8,198 bases of DNA from DASVDK01 sp036562265 [NCBI: Thermodesulfobacteriota bacterium] (GTDB lineage Bacteria; DASVDK01), in the NCBI GenBank assembly GCA_036562265.1, contig DATCKS010000160.1, positions 1-8,198 of the forward strand, given 5' to 3'. Positions within the stretch are counted from its first letter, which is position 1. Each line of letters begins with the position of its first letter. The notes under the pieces were generated by a model. That model was not told where the DNA came from and made no database searches. It was given only the letters and a program-made list of their open reading frames with translations. A program made the position numbers and the translations under genes. Shown here one piece after another: positions 1-8,133 of the stretch.

Positions 1-1633
<1,633 letters not shown>

Positions 1634-1648
1634 GAAGCTCTCTTACCC

Positions 1649-1653
1649 CCTCC
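1649..1653 (-). promoter_or_regulatory. Shine-Dalgarno-like GGAGG upstream of rpsA, unusually far
   Basis: GGAGG lies 15 nt before the ATG at 1633, well beyond the usual 5-9 nt. A weaker GAGAG lies closer (about 1638-1642). No alternative start exists between GGAGG and the ATG in this frame, because TAA at 1643-1645 blocks it. A non-standard initiation region is typical of rpsA in E. coli, where S1 represses its own translation. Confidence 0.45.
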
Positions 1654-1695
1654 AGGGAGACTCTATTCGGGGCAACCGGAAATAGTGCCCCCAAG

Positions 1696-1719
1696 GCGCG
1701 CGAGCGCGAGCTCGCCCGC
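1696..1719 (-). promoter_or_regulatory. Hairpin in rpsA leader
   Basis: The perfect 6-bp stem GCGAGC/GCTCGC closes a 4-nt loop (1706-1709). Past one mismatch it extends by three more G-C pairs (1696-1698 with 1717-1719). There is no run of T after it on either strand, so it is not a classical Rho-independent terminator. Its place in the leader would suit a role in S1 autoregulation or RNA processing, which is inference. Confidence 0.5.
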
Positions 1720-1730
1720 AAAGTGCCCGA

Positions 1731-1759
1731 ATGCTACCACCCCACCCGGTCCGACGCAA
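1731..1759 (-). promoter_or_regulatory. Possible sigma70-type promoter for rpsA
   Basis: TTGCGT (1754-1759) and TAGCAT (1731-1736) are separated by exactly 17 nt. They match TTGACA at 3 of 6 and TATAAT at 4 of 6 positions. Predicted transcription would begin near 1724, giving a leader of about 90 nt that includes the hairpin. The match is weak and could be chance. Confidence 0.25.
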
Positions 1760-1789
1760 GTAAGGGCGTAAATTTCCTTCGGTTTGGGG

Positions 1790-2494
1790 TCACCCTCGCC
1801 GGCCGGCCCGGGCCGCGGCGACCTCCGCCGCCATCCGGTCGACCACCTCGTCGATGGTGAGCGGTCCGGTGTCGAGGAGGATGGCGTCGGGCGCCCGGAC
1901 GAGGGGCGAGTGCGCCCGCGTCCGGTCCCGCTCGTCCCGGGTGGCCATGTCCCCGGCCAGCCAGACCCGGTCCACCACGTTCCCCTGCTCCGCCAGCTCG
2001 GCCGCCCGCCGTTCGACCCGCACCTCGAAGGGGGCCGTGAGGAAGAACTTCACCTCGGCGTCCGGGAAGACGACGCTCCCGATGTCGCGGCCGTCGAGCA
2101 CCACGTCGCCCGCCTGGCCGAGCCGCCGCTGCTGGGCCACGAGGCTGCGCCTGACCCCCTCGAGCGTCGAGACGCGGGAGGCGGCCTCGGCCACCTCCGG
2201 CCGCCGGATCTGGGCCGTGAGGTCCTCGCCGTTCACGATGACCCGCGGCGGGGCGTCCGGAGACGGGTTGGACCGGTCGGGCGGGAACTCGAACCGCAGG
2301 GAGTCCGCCAGGGCGGCAAGGCGTTGCTCGTCGTCGAACGGGATCCCCTGGCGTAGCGCCAACCAGGCGACCGCCCGGTACATCGCCCCGGTGTCGATGT
2401 ACGAGAGGCCGAGCCGCACGGCGAGCCGCCGCGCGGCGGTGCTCTTGCCCGAGCCCGCGGGGCCGTCTATCGCCACCCGGATGGGCCGACTCAC
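1790..2494 (-). CDS. cmk: Cytidylate kinase (CMP/dCMP kinase)
   Basis: Transfers phosphate from ATP to CMP or dCMP in the cytoplasm, recycling pyrimidine nucleotides. The 234 residues match the usual 220-230. The P-loop GPAGSGKST is at 11-19. DTGAMYRA (34-41) and GRDIGSVVFPD (135-145) are CMP-binding signatures. A lid-type RDERDRTR (186-193), then SPL and an A.DA..LDT motif, complete the family pattern. An insert of about 35 residues (roughly 70-105) corresponds to the NMP-binding insert of bacterial CMP kinases. The start is GTG, chosen because AGAGGTGA precedes it by about 8 nt and the P-loop strand begins at residue 5. It lies 27 nt after aroA, so it is probably co-transcribed with it. cmk next to aroA and rpsA is a widely conserved order with no metabolic link to aromatic synthesis. 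Confidence 0.96.
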   Translation of the reverse strand: MSRPIRVAIDGPAGSGKSTAARRLAVRLGLSYIDTGAMYRAVAWLALRQGIPFDDEQRLAALADSLRFEFPPDRSNPSPDAPPRVIVNGEDLTAQIRRPEVAEAASRVSTLEGVRRSLVAQQRRLGQAGDVVLDGRDIGSVVFPDAEVKFFLTAPFEVRVERRAAELAEQGNVVDRVWLAGDMATRDERDRTRAHSPLVRAPDAILLDTGPLTIDEVVDRMAAEVAAARAGRRG

Positions 2495-2502
2495 GAGCCG
2501 TT

Positions 2503-2508
2503 CACCTC
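2503..2508 (-). promoter_or_regulatory. Ribosome binding site of cmk, fixes a GTG start
   Basis: GAGGTG (part of AGAGGTGA, 2502-2509) is a strong match to the 16S anti-Shine-Dalgarno and sits 8 nt before the GTG at 2494. No ATG in this frame gives a full P-loop, so this site decides the start. Confidence 0.75.
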
Positions 2509-2521
2509 TGAAAGTCCTTCA

Positions 2522-3838
2522 TCATCGTCTGAGGCTGTCCAGCAGGTCGGCGAAGCCGGGGAAGGAGGTGTCGATGCAGGCGGCATCCTCGACCACGGTC
2601 TCCCCGGCGGCCACCAGGCCTGCCACGGCGGCCGACATGGCGGTCCGGTGGTCGCCGCGCGAACTCACGCGGGCGCCCCGCAGCGGCCGGCCCCCCTCGA
2701 TGATCATGCCATCGGGGGTCGGCGTCACGCGCCCCCCCATGCGGGTCAGCGTCTCGGCCATCGAGGCGATCCGGTCGGTCTCCTTGACCCTGAGTTCCTG
2801 GGCGTCCCGGATGACCGTCGTCCCCTCGGCGACCGCGGCGGCGACCGTCAGGACCGGCAACTCGTCGATGGCCCGCACGACGAGGTCGCCGGCGATCTCG
2901 GTCCCCTTGAGCCGGCTCGACCGGACGCGCACGTCGCCGACCGGTTCGGGGCCGTCGTCCCGACGGGCGACGACCTCGACCTCCCCCCCCATGGCCCGGA
3001 GCACGTCGAGCGCCCCGGTCCGCGTCGGGTTGAGCCCGACCTCCCGCAGGAGGAGGTCCGAGCCCGGGGTGATCAGGGCCGCGACGACGAAGAAGGCGGC
3101 CGAGGAGATGTCCCCCGGCACGGCGAACGTCCGCCCCGTGAGGCGCGTCCCCCCGCGGACGGCGACGCCGTGACGGCCGAGCCGATGGAGGTCGGCCCCC
3201 ATGAAGGCGAGCATCCGCTCGGTGTGGTCGCGCGACACCCACGGCTCCTCGACCACGGTCTCGCCGTCGGCGACGAGGCCGGCCAGGAGGAGGGCCGACT
3301 TCACCTGGGCGCTCGCGACTGGCGAGTCGTAGCGGATCCCGGTCAGCGGCGAGCCGACGATCGTGAGCGGCGCCCGGGTGCCCCCCTGGCGGCCGATGAT
3401 CCGAGCCCCCATGCGGGCGAGCGGATCGATCACCCGCCCCATCGGTCGGCTCCGCAGCGACGCGTCCCCCGTGAGAACCGAGACGAAGGGCTGCCCGGCG
3501 AGGATGCCGGTGAGCAGCCGGGTCGTCGTGCCGGAGTTGCCGCAGTCGAGGACGTCGTCCGGCTCGACCAGGTGCTGGCCGGCCCGGCGCGGACCGCCCG
3601 CCCCCCTGATCGTGACCGTCGTCCCCTCGAGGCGGATGTCGACCCCCATTCGCCGGAACGCCTCGACCGTCCGGCGGTTGTCCTCGCCGGTGAGGAACCC
3701 GGTCGCCCGGGTCTCCCCCTCGGCCAGGGCGCCGAGCATGACGGCCCGGTGGGAGATCGACTTGTCGCCCGGCACGCGCGCCTCGCCGCGGAGGGGCGCG
3801 CCGGGGGTGATGGTGAGCGTGCGGGGAGCGCCGGTCAT
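2522..3838 (-). CDS. aroA: 5-enolpyruvylshikimate-3-phosphate synthase (EPSPS)
   Basis: Joins PEP and shikimate 3-phosphate to form EPSP, the sixth shikimate step and the target of glyphosate. 438 residues is a normal length for the two-domain inside-out barrel. Visible motifs: PGDKSISHR (23-31, with substrate-binding Lys26), [10 protein letters not shown] (98-107), [13 protein letters not shown] (176-188), DHTERML (204-210), IDELP with Asp324/325-type acid (324-328) and KETDRI (352-357, catalytic Glu353). The GNSGTT loop resembles the Bacillus-type enzymes rather than E. coli GNAGTA. The third position is Gly, not the Ala of the tolerant CP4 enzyme. The ATG at 3838 overlaps the tyrA stop (ATGA), suggesting coupled translation. 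The coding strand carries G runs of 7 and 8 at Met-Gly-Gly codons (2732-2738, 2983-2990), but the frame is intact. Confidence 0.97.
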   Translation of the reverse strand: MTGAPRTLTITPGAPLRGEARVPGDKSISHRAVMLGALAEGETRATGFLTGEDNRRTVEAFRRMGVDIRLEGTTVTIRGAGGPRRAGQHLVEPDDVLDCGNSGTTTRLLTGILAGQPFVSVLTGDASLRSRPMGRVIDPLARMGARIIGRQGGTRAPLTIVGSPLTGIRYDSPVASAQVKSALLLAGLVADGETVVEEPWVSRDHTERMLAFMGADLHRLGRHGVAVRGGTRLTGRTFAVPGDISSAAFFVVAALITPGSDLLLREVGLNPTRTGALDVLRAMGGEVEVVARRDDGPEPVGDVRVRSSRLKGTEIAGDLVVRAIDELPVLTVAAAVAEGTTVIRDAQELRVKETDRIASMAETLTRMGGRVTPTPDGMIIEGGRPLRGARVSSRGDHRTAMSAAVAGLVAAGETVVEDAACIDTSFPGFADLLDSLRR

Positions 3839-4701
3839 CCGATACGGTCCCTGAGCGCCTTCGCCGACGCGAAGGTCCGCTCGACGAGGTCGCCGTCCCC
3901 GGCGCTGAGCCCGGCCCGAAGCCGGGCCACCTGCGCCGAGAAGGCGTCGAGCGCCGCGATGAGGTGGCGGCGGTTCGCGAGGCAGATGCCGCGCCAGAGG
4001 GCCGGCGACGAGGCGCCGATCCGGGTCGTGTCCCTGAGCCCGCCGCCCGACAGGCGCTGGGCGGCATCGGCCAGGGTCGGGTCCTCGGCAAGCGTCGCCA
4101 GGAGGGCGTAGACCACCAGGTGCGGCAGGTGCGACACCGCGGCGAAGGCGGCATCGTGCGCCTCCGGCTCCATCCGCAGGACCGTGGCGCCGAGCAGACG
4201 CCACAGCTCCGTCACCCGGGCGACGGCCGCCTCGTCGGTGCCGGAGAGCGGCGTGACGACGGCGAGGCGCCCCGCGAAGAGATCGGCGCTGGCCGCGGCG
4301 AGCCCCGAGCGCTCGGTGCCGGCGATGGGGTGGCCCGGCACGAACGGGACGCCGGCCGCGGCGGCCGGCTCGCTGACGCCGGCGATGACGGGCCCCTTCA
4401 CGCTCCCCACGTCGGTCACGACGGCCCCGGCCGCGAGGTGCGGCAGGGCGGCCCGTGCGGCGTCGGCCATCGCCTCGACGGGGGTCGCCAGGACGAGCAG
4501 GTCGGCCCCCCGCACGGCATCCGCCACGTCCGGGCTCGCCTCGGCCACGAGACCGGCCGACACGGCCGCCCGGCAGGCGGCCGGGTCGGTGTCGGCGCCG
4601 GTCGCGCGGCCGAACAGGCCGCGTGCGCGGCCGGCCGCGAGGACCGAGCCGCCGATCATGCCGAGGCCGACCACGGCTATGTGGCGGAACGGCGGGGTCA
4701 C
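3835..4701 (-). CDS. tyrA: Prephenate (or arogenate) dehydrogenase
   Basis: Oxidatively decarboxylates prephenate to 4-hydroxyphenylpyruvate on the tyrosine branch. 288 residues are a minimal TyrA: a Rossmann domain then the helical dimer domain. GLGMIGGS (12-19) binds the dinucleotide. Asp37 at the end of the second strand suggests NAD rather than NADP. TDVGSVK (96-102), [11 protein letters not shown] (123-133, catalytic His124), SHLPH (190-194) and LRDTTR (222-227, substrate Arg227) follow. There is no chorismate mutase fusion and no C-terminal ACT domain, so no obvious own tyrosine-binding site. The GTG at 4701 is chosen because it overlaps the aroF stop by one base (TAGTG) and begins seven codons before the Rossmann strand. 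Only a weak GAGAG precedes it, so translation probably depends on ribosomes finishing aroF. Whether prephenate or arogenate is preferred cannot be told from sequence. Confidence 0.95.
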   Translation of the reverse strand: MTPPFRHIAVVGLGMIGGSVLAAGRARGLFGRATGADTDPAACRAAVSAGLVAEASPDVADAVRGADLLVLATPVEAMADAARAALPHLAAGAVVTDVGSVKGPVIAGVSEPAAAAGVPFVPGHPIAGTERSGLAAASADLFAGRLAVVTPLSGTDEAAVARVTELWRLLGATVLRMEPEAHDAAFAAVSHLPHLVVYALLATLAEDPTLADAAQRLSGGGLRDTTRIGASSPALWRGICLANRRHLIAALDAFSAQVARLRAGLSAGDGDLVERTFASAKALRDRIG

Positions 4702-5717
4702 TACATCTCTCGCCCGACGACCCGGGCGATCTGTTTGAGGTCCTGCATGAGCGAGGCGAAGCGCTTCGGCTTGAGCGCCTGCGGACCGTCGCAGAGCGCC
4801 ATCTCCGGCCTGGCGTGGACCTCGATCATGATGCCGTCGGCGCCGGCCGCCACGCCGGCCCGGGCGAGCGGCTCGACGAGGCTCCACTTGCCGGTGGCGT
4901 GCGACGGGTCGACGATGATCGGCAGGTGCGTCAGCTCCTTGAGGAGCGGCACCGCCGAGATGTCGAGCGTGTTGCGGGTCGAGGTCTCGAAGGTGCGGAT
5001 GCCGCGCTCGCAGAGGATGATCTCGCGGTTCCCCTCGCTCATGATGTACTCGGCCGCGAGCAGGAACTCGGTGATCGTGGCCGAGAGGCCGCGCTTGAGG
5101 AGGACCGGCTTGCGCACCTTGCCGACCGCCGTGAGGAGTCGGAAGTTCTGCATGTTGCGGGCGCCGATCTGGATCACGTCCGTGTACTTCATGACGGCCG
5201 GCAGGTCCTGGGCGTCCATGAGCTCGGTCACGACGCGCAGGCCGGTCTGCTCGCGCGCCTCCGCGAGGTACTCGAGCCCCTCCTCCCCGAGACCCTGGAA
5301 CGCGTAGGGCGAGGTGCGCGGCTTGAACGCGCCGCCGCGGAGGAACTTCGCTCCGGTCTCCTTCACCGCGTGGGCCAGCTCGAGGACCATCCCCCGGTCC
5401 TCGACCGAGCAGGGGCCGGCGATCATCTGCACCGCCGTGCCGCCGAACACGGCCCCCTTCACGTCGATCAGCGAGTTCTCCGGCTGGAAGTCCCGCGAGG
5501 CAAGCTTGTAGGGCTTGAGGATGGGGACCACCCGCTCGACGCCCGGAAAGCCGTCGATCGGCTGCGACTGCAGGAGCGTCTCGTCGCCGATGGCCCCGAT
5601 GACGGTCCGCTCGGTCCCCTTCGAGATGTGCACCCGGTACCCCATCTGCTCGAGGCGCCTGGTGACGCGCTGGATGTCCTCGTCGCTCTGATGGGTCGGC
5701 TTCATCACGATGATCAT
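4701..5717 (-). CDS. aroF: 3-deoxy-7-phosphoheptulonate (DAHP) synthase, type I-beta with regulatory N-terminal domain
   Basis: Condenses PEP with erythrose 4-phosphate, the entry step of the shikimate pathway. 338 residues, about the size of the Thermotoga maritima enzyme. Residues 1-70 form a ferredoxin-like domain (starting MIIVMKP) that in the characterised Thermotoga protein mediates tyrosine/phenylalanine feedback. A TIM barrel follows. GPCSVED (101-107, metal-ligand Cys103), [10 protein letters not shown] (127-136, PEP site), LLKRG (206-210, Lys208), DPSHATGK (270-277, His273), MIEVH (297-301, Glu299) and CDGPQAL (309-315, Asp310) give the complete Cys-His-Glu-Asp metal set. The ATG at 5717 is preferred over an ATG four codons later because the family begins MIIVMK or MVVVMK. 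A GAGGA lies 10 nt upstream. It follows a 123-nt gap after hisC and is directly coupled to tyrA, so tyrosine may be the main effector (inference). Confidence 0.96.
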   Translation of the reverse strand: MIIVMKPTHQSDEDIQRVTRRLEQMGYRVHISKGTERTVIGAIGDETLLQSQPIDGFPGVERVVPILKPYKLASRDFQPENSLIDVKGAVFGGTAVQMIAGPCSVEDRGMVLELAHAVKETGAKFLRGGAFKPRTSPYAFQGLGEEGLEYLAEAREQTGLRVVTELMDAQDLPAVMKYTDVIQIGARNMQNFRLLTAVGKVRKPVLLKRGLSATITEFLLAAEYIMSEGNREIILCERGIRTFETSTRNTLDISAVPLLKELTHLPIIVDPSHATGKWSLVEPLARAGVAAGADGIMIEVHARPEMALCDGPQALKPKRFASLMQDLKQIARVVGREM

Positions 5718-5727
5718 GGGTCTGTCT

Positions 5728-5732
5728 TCCTC
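5728..5732 (-). promoter_or_regulatory. Ribosome binding site of aroF
   Basis: GAGGA within AGAGGAAG lies 10 nt before the ATG at 5717. The spacing is slightly long, but this is the only purine-rich site in reach and it supports the upstream ATG rather than the ATG at 5705. Confidence 0.55.
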
Positions 5733-5780
5733 TTGCCCCTACGGGCCACTGTCCCTCTCCGCACACCCCGGAGACGCAAC

Positions 5781-5797
5781 CGCGGCGTCACGCCGCG
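5781..5797 (-). promoter_or_regulatory. Hairpin in hisC-aroF gap
   Basis: A perfect 7-bp stem CGCGGCG/CGCCGCG closes a 3-nt loop (5788-5790) in the 123-nt gap between the hisC stop and the aroF start. All stem pairs are G-C. No T run follows, so a classical terminator is unlikely. It could be an RNA-processing or attenuation element separating pheA-hisC from aroF-tyrA-aroA. No convincing promoter was seen in this gap. Confidence 0.45.
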
Positions 5798-5840
5798 CGC
5801 CGGCTGGCGGCTCCCCACGACCGCCCCTCGCGGGCCGGTC

Positions 5841-6944
5841 CTACCCCCTGAGGCGCGCCGCGAGGGCGGCGACGCACCGTTCGTTCTCGGTTCGCGTCCC
5901 GACCGAGATCCGGACGTAGTCCGGCAGGCCGTAGCCGTCCACGGGGCGCACGATCACCCCCGCCTCGAGGAGCGCGTCGGCAAGGGCGGACCCCTTGACC
6001 GGGGTCTTCACCAGCAGGAAGTTCGCCTGCGACGGCACGACCTCGAGCCCGAGGCGGCCGAGCGCCTCGGCGAGGTACCGGCGCCCCTCGAGCGTCACCG
6101 CTCGCGTCGTCTCGAGGTGGGCCCTGTCGGCGAGGGCCGCCTCGGCCGCAGCCAGGGCCGGGCGCGACACGTTGAACGGGGGCCGCACCCGGTTCAGGTC
6201 GGCTGCCACGGCCGGCGTCGTGAGGCCGTAGCCGACCCGGAGCCCGGCCAGGCCGTAGATCTTCGAGAACGTCCGGAGGACCAGGATCGGCGGGCGCCCC
6301 GGCCTCGCCTCCCTGAGGTACGCGAGCCCGTCCGGCACGTCCGACCGCTCCACGAACTCGATGTACGCCTCGTCGATGACGAGCAGCAGGTCCGGCGGCA
6401 GCCGGTCGACGAACCGGCCGAAGGCCGGCTCGGTGACCACCGTCCCGGTCGGGTTGTTCGGATTGCAGACGAAGACGATCCGCGTCCGCGGCGTGACCGC
6501 GGCCAGCATCGCGTCCAGGTCGTGCGCGAAGTCCCGGCACGGCACCTCGACCGGCCGGCCGGCCGCCGCCGTCACGGCGAGCTTGTAGACCACGAACGCG
6601 GGCGCCGCCATGACCGCCTCGTCGCCCGGTCCCACGTAGGCCCCGACCGCGAGCCGGATGAGCTCCGAGGAGCCGGCCCCGACGACGATGCCGTCGGCTG
6701 CGAAGCCGAGGTGGGCGGCGAGCTTCTGGCGGAGCGCCCAGCCGCCGTCGTCCGGGTAGCGATGCACGTCGGCCAGCGCCTCGCGCGCCGCGGCGAGCGC
6801 GAGCGGCGAGGGACCGACGGGGTTCTCGTTGGACGCGAGCTTGACCGAGTCGGTGATGCCGAGTTCCCGCTCGACCTCCTCGATCGGCTTGCCCGGCACG
6901 TACGGGACGAGACCGGCGACGTGCGCCGGCGGTCGGAGTGTCAT
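5841..6944 (-). CDS. hisC: Histidinol-phosphate / aromatic amino acid aminotransferase
   Basis: PLP-dependent class I/II aminotransferase of the HisC family. 367 residues, normal length. Signatures: SNENPVGPSP (38-47), NPNNPTG (161-167), DEAY (191-194, Asp191 pairs with the PLP pyridine nitrogen), FSKIYGLAGLRVGY (226-239, Schiff-base Lys228), RPPFNVS (254-260) and a C-terminal R-SVG-R substrate carboxylate/phosphate region near 345-351. HisC enzymes can act on imidazole-acetol phosphate and, in several bacteria, on phenylpyruvate and hydroxyphenylpyruvate. Sitting between pheA and aroF/tyrA with no other his gene in view, it most likely serves phenylalanine and tyrosine formation, perhaps also histidine. 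The ATG at 6944 lies 21 nt after the pheA stop; a G6 run (6949-6954) four nt upstream is a poor ribosome site, so coupling to pheA is plausible. Family certain, substrate inferred. Confidence 0.93.
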   Translation of the reverse strand: MTLRPPAHVAGLVPYVPGKPIEEVERELGITDSVKLASNENPVGPSPLALAAAREALADVHRYPDDGGWALRQKLAAHLGFAADGIVVGAGSSELIRLAVGAYVGPGDEAVMAAPAFVVYKLAVTAAAGRPVEVPCRDFAHDLDAMLAAVTPRTRIVFVCNPNNPTGTVVTEPAFGRFVDRLPPDLLLVIDEAYIEFVERSDVPDGLAYLREARPGRPPILVLRTFSKIYGLAGLRVGYGLTTPAVAADLNRVRPPFNVSRPALAAAEAALADRAHLETTRAVTLEGRRYLAEALGRLGLEVVPSQANFLLVKTPVKGSALADALLEAGVIVRPVDGYGLPDYVRISVGTRTENERCVAALAARLRG

Positions 6945-6965
6945 CGTGCCCCCCGTCCGCCGGCC

Positions 6966-8048
6966 CTAACCCCGAGCCTTCGGGTAGGAGCCGAGGACCT
7001 TCACGAACTGGGTGTAGTGTCGGAGCTCGTCGAGCGCGGCCGCGACCCGGGGATCCGACTTGTGACCCTCGACGTCGAGGAAGAACACGTAGTCCCAGGC
7101 CCGCTTCTTGGTGGGACGGCTCTCGATCTTGGTGACGTTCACCCCGCGCGACGCGAAGCAGCCGAGGATGCGGTGGAGGATGCCGACCTCGTCCTTGATC
7201 GAAAAGAGGAGCGACGTCTTGTCGGCGGCGCCGCGCTCCGGCTCCTTCTGGGCGATCACGAGGAAGCGCGTGGTGTTGTGCGGGTTGTCCTGGATCCGCC
7301 GCGCGACCGGCCGGAGGTTGTAGAGCGCCCCGGCGACCTCGCTCGCGATGGCGGCGGCCGTGGGATCGTCGACGACCATCTGCGCGGCGGCCGAGGTGCT
7401 GGTGACGTCCACGGTCGGCACGTTGGGCATGTGCTTCTGGAGCCAGAGGCGGCACTGCGCGATCGCCTGCGGGTGCGAGTAGATCTTCTGCACGTCCTCG
7501 ATCCGGCCGGAGACGCTCAGGAGGTCGTGGTGGACCACGAGCTGGATCTCCGCGAAGATCTTCAGGGCCGAGTCGAGGAACATGTCGAGGGTGTGGGTGA
7601 CCACCCCCTCGGTGGAGTTCTCGATCGGGACCACGCCGTACTGCACGCGCCCGCGCTCGACCTCGTCGAAGACGTCGGCGATGGTTCGGGCCGCGACGTA
7701 GGTCGCCGAGCTGCCGAACTGCTGGACGGCCGCCTGGTGCGTGAAGCTCGCCTTGGGGCCGAAGAAGGCCACCTGGATCGGCTGCTCGAGGGCGAGCGAC
7801 GCCGAGATGATCTCCCGGTAGACGGTGTGGAGCGCCTCGGTCGGGAACGGCCCGGTGTTGATCCGGGCGAGTCGCTCGTAGACCTCGCGCTCCCGCTCGG
7901 GTGCGTAGAAGCTCTTGCCGGTCTCGCGCTTGAGGTCGCCGACGCGGAGCACCGCGGCGGCTCGGCGATTGAGGAGCGCGACGATCTCTGCGTCGACCGC
8001 GTCGATCTCCTGGCGCAGACGGGCGAGTTCGGCCGACGGGTCGGCCAT
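6966..8048 (-). CDS. pheA: P-protein: chorismate mutase / prephenate dehydratase with ACT domain
   Basis: Converts chorismate to prephenate and then phenylpyruvate. 360 residues. An AroQ helical mutase domain spans 1-90: Arg12, Lys40, Arg52-Glu53 in YAPERERE and Ser84/Glu88 line up with active-site residues of the E. coli mutase, with Glu in place of Gln88. The dehydratase domain (about 91-270) has GPKASFTHQAA (97-107), IENSTEG (142-148), SHPQA (191-195) and the catalytic NTTRF (258-262). A C-terminal ACT domain (about 277-356) has ESRP (309-312), part of the phenylalanine-binding site. The usual GALV is replaced by VGIL (288-291). The ATG at 8048 is chosen because GGAGG lies 7 nt upstream and the mutase domain starts at once. 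The frame stays open to an ATG at 8186, but that extension is low-complexity Arg/Pro/Gly and overlaps a promoter. First gene of the visible operon. Confidence 0.97.
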   Translation of the reverse strand: MADPSAELARLRQEIDAVDAEIVALLNRRAAAVLRVGDLKRETGKSFYAPEREREVYERLARINTGPFPTEALHTVYREIISASLALEQPIQVAFFGPKASFTHQAAVQQFGSSATYVAARTIADVFDEVERGRVQYGVVPIENSTEGVVTHTLDMFLDSALKIFAEIQLVVHHDLLSVSGRIEDVQKIYSHPQAIAQCRLWLQKHMPNVPTVDVTSTSAAAQMVVDDPTAAAIASEVAGALYNLRPVARRIQDNPHNTTRFLVIAQKEPERGAADKTSLLFSIKDEVGILHRILGCFASRGVNVTKIESRPTKKRAWDYVFFLDVEGHKSDPRVAAALDELRHYTQFVKVLGSYPKARG

Positions 8049-8055
8049 GCGGGTG

Positions 8056-8060
8056 CCTCC
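8056..8060 (-). promoter_or_regulatory. Ribosome binding site of pheA
   Basis: A full GGAGG sits 7 nt before the ATG at 8048. This is the best ribosome site in the window and fixes the pheA start against the in-frame ATG at 8186. Confidence 0.85.
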
Positions 8061-8078
8061 GAAGCAAGGAATCTCGGA

Positions 8079-8108
8079 AATATAGCAGGGATATCGGTGG
8101 GATGGCAA
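8079..8108 (-). promoter_or_regulatory. Sigma70-type extended -10 promoter of the pheA operon
   Basis: TTGCCA (8103-8108) matches TTGACA at 5 of 6 positions. TATATT (8079-8084) matches TATAAT at 5 of 6. The spacer is 18 nt, and TGC just before the -10 makes it an extended -10. The area is a clear A/T-rich island in very GC-rich DNA. Predicted start near 8072 gives a leader of about 24 nt, too short for a phenylalanine attenuator peptide, so control would be at initiation or by enzyme feedback. Confidence 0.65.
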
Positions 8109-8122
8109 CCGCCCCGGTTGCC
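8104..8122. promoter_or_regulatory. Interrupted palindrome over the -35 box, possible operator
   Basis: GGCAACC (8104-8110) and GGTTGCC (8116-8122) form a perfect 7-bp inverted repeat around a 5-nt spacer. The near half covers most of the -35 hexamer of the pheA promoter, a position where a bound repressor would block RNA polymerase. It may instead be a hairpin at the end of an upstream transcript. Confidence 0.45.
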
Positions 8123-8133
8123 CCGGCCGCCCT

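Larger units (their letters stand above)
1634..1789 (-). other. cmk-rpsA intergenic region / rpsA leader
   Basis: This 156-nt non-coding gap is the longest between genes in the row. It contains a possible promoter (1731-1759), a stable hairpin (1696-1719) and a GGAGG (1649-1653), all oriented for rpsA. It is less GC-rich than the genes. No T-tract terminator follows cmk, so read-through from the upstream operon into rpsA is likely. Confidence 0.6.

Noticed and set aside
1696-1719. Rho-independent terminator after cmk
   Set aside because: The stem is present but no T-rich run follows on the minus strand; the next bases are mixed and G-rich.
2648-4111. Plus-strand open frame of 487 codons opposite aroA/tyrA
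   Set aside because: Arg/Pro/Gly/Asp-rich shadow with no motif; the minus strand holds aroA and tyrA with full catalytic signatures.
3964-5307. Plus-strand open frame of 447 codons opposite tyrA/aroF
   Set aside because: Antisense shadow; composition changes abruptly where the underlying gene changes.
5788-8067. Minus-strand open frame of 759 codons overlapping pheA and hisC in another frame
   Set aside because: Arg/Pro/Gly-rich out-of-frame translation kept open by lack of A/T in GC-rich DNA; no recognisable domain.
8058-8078. TCCGA/TCGGA stem that would hide the pheA ribosome site
   Set aside because: Only 5 bp with an 11-nt loop, and its upstream arm lies at or before the predicted transcription start.
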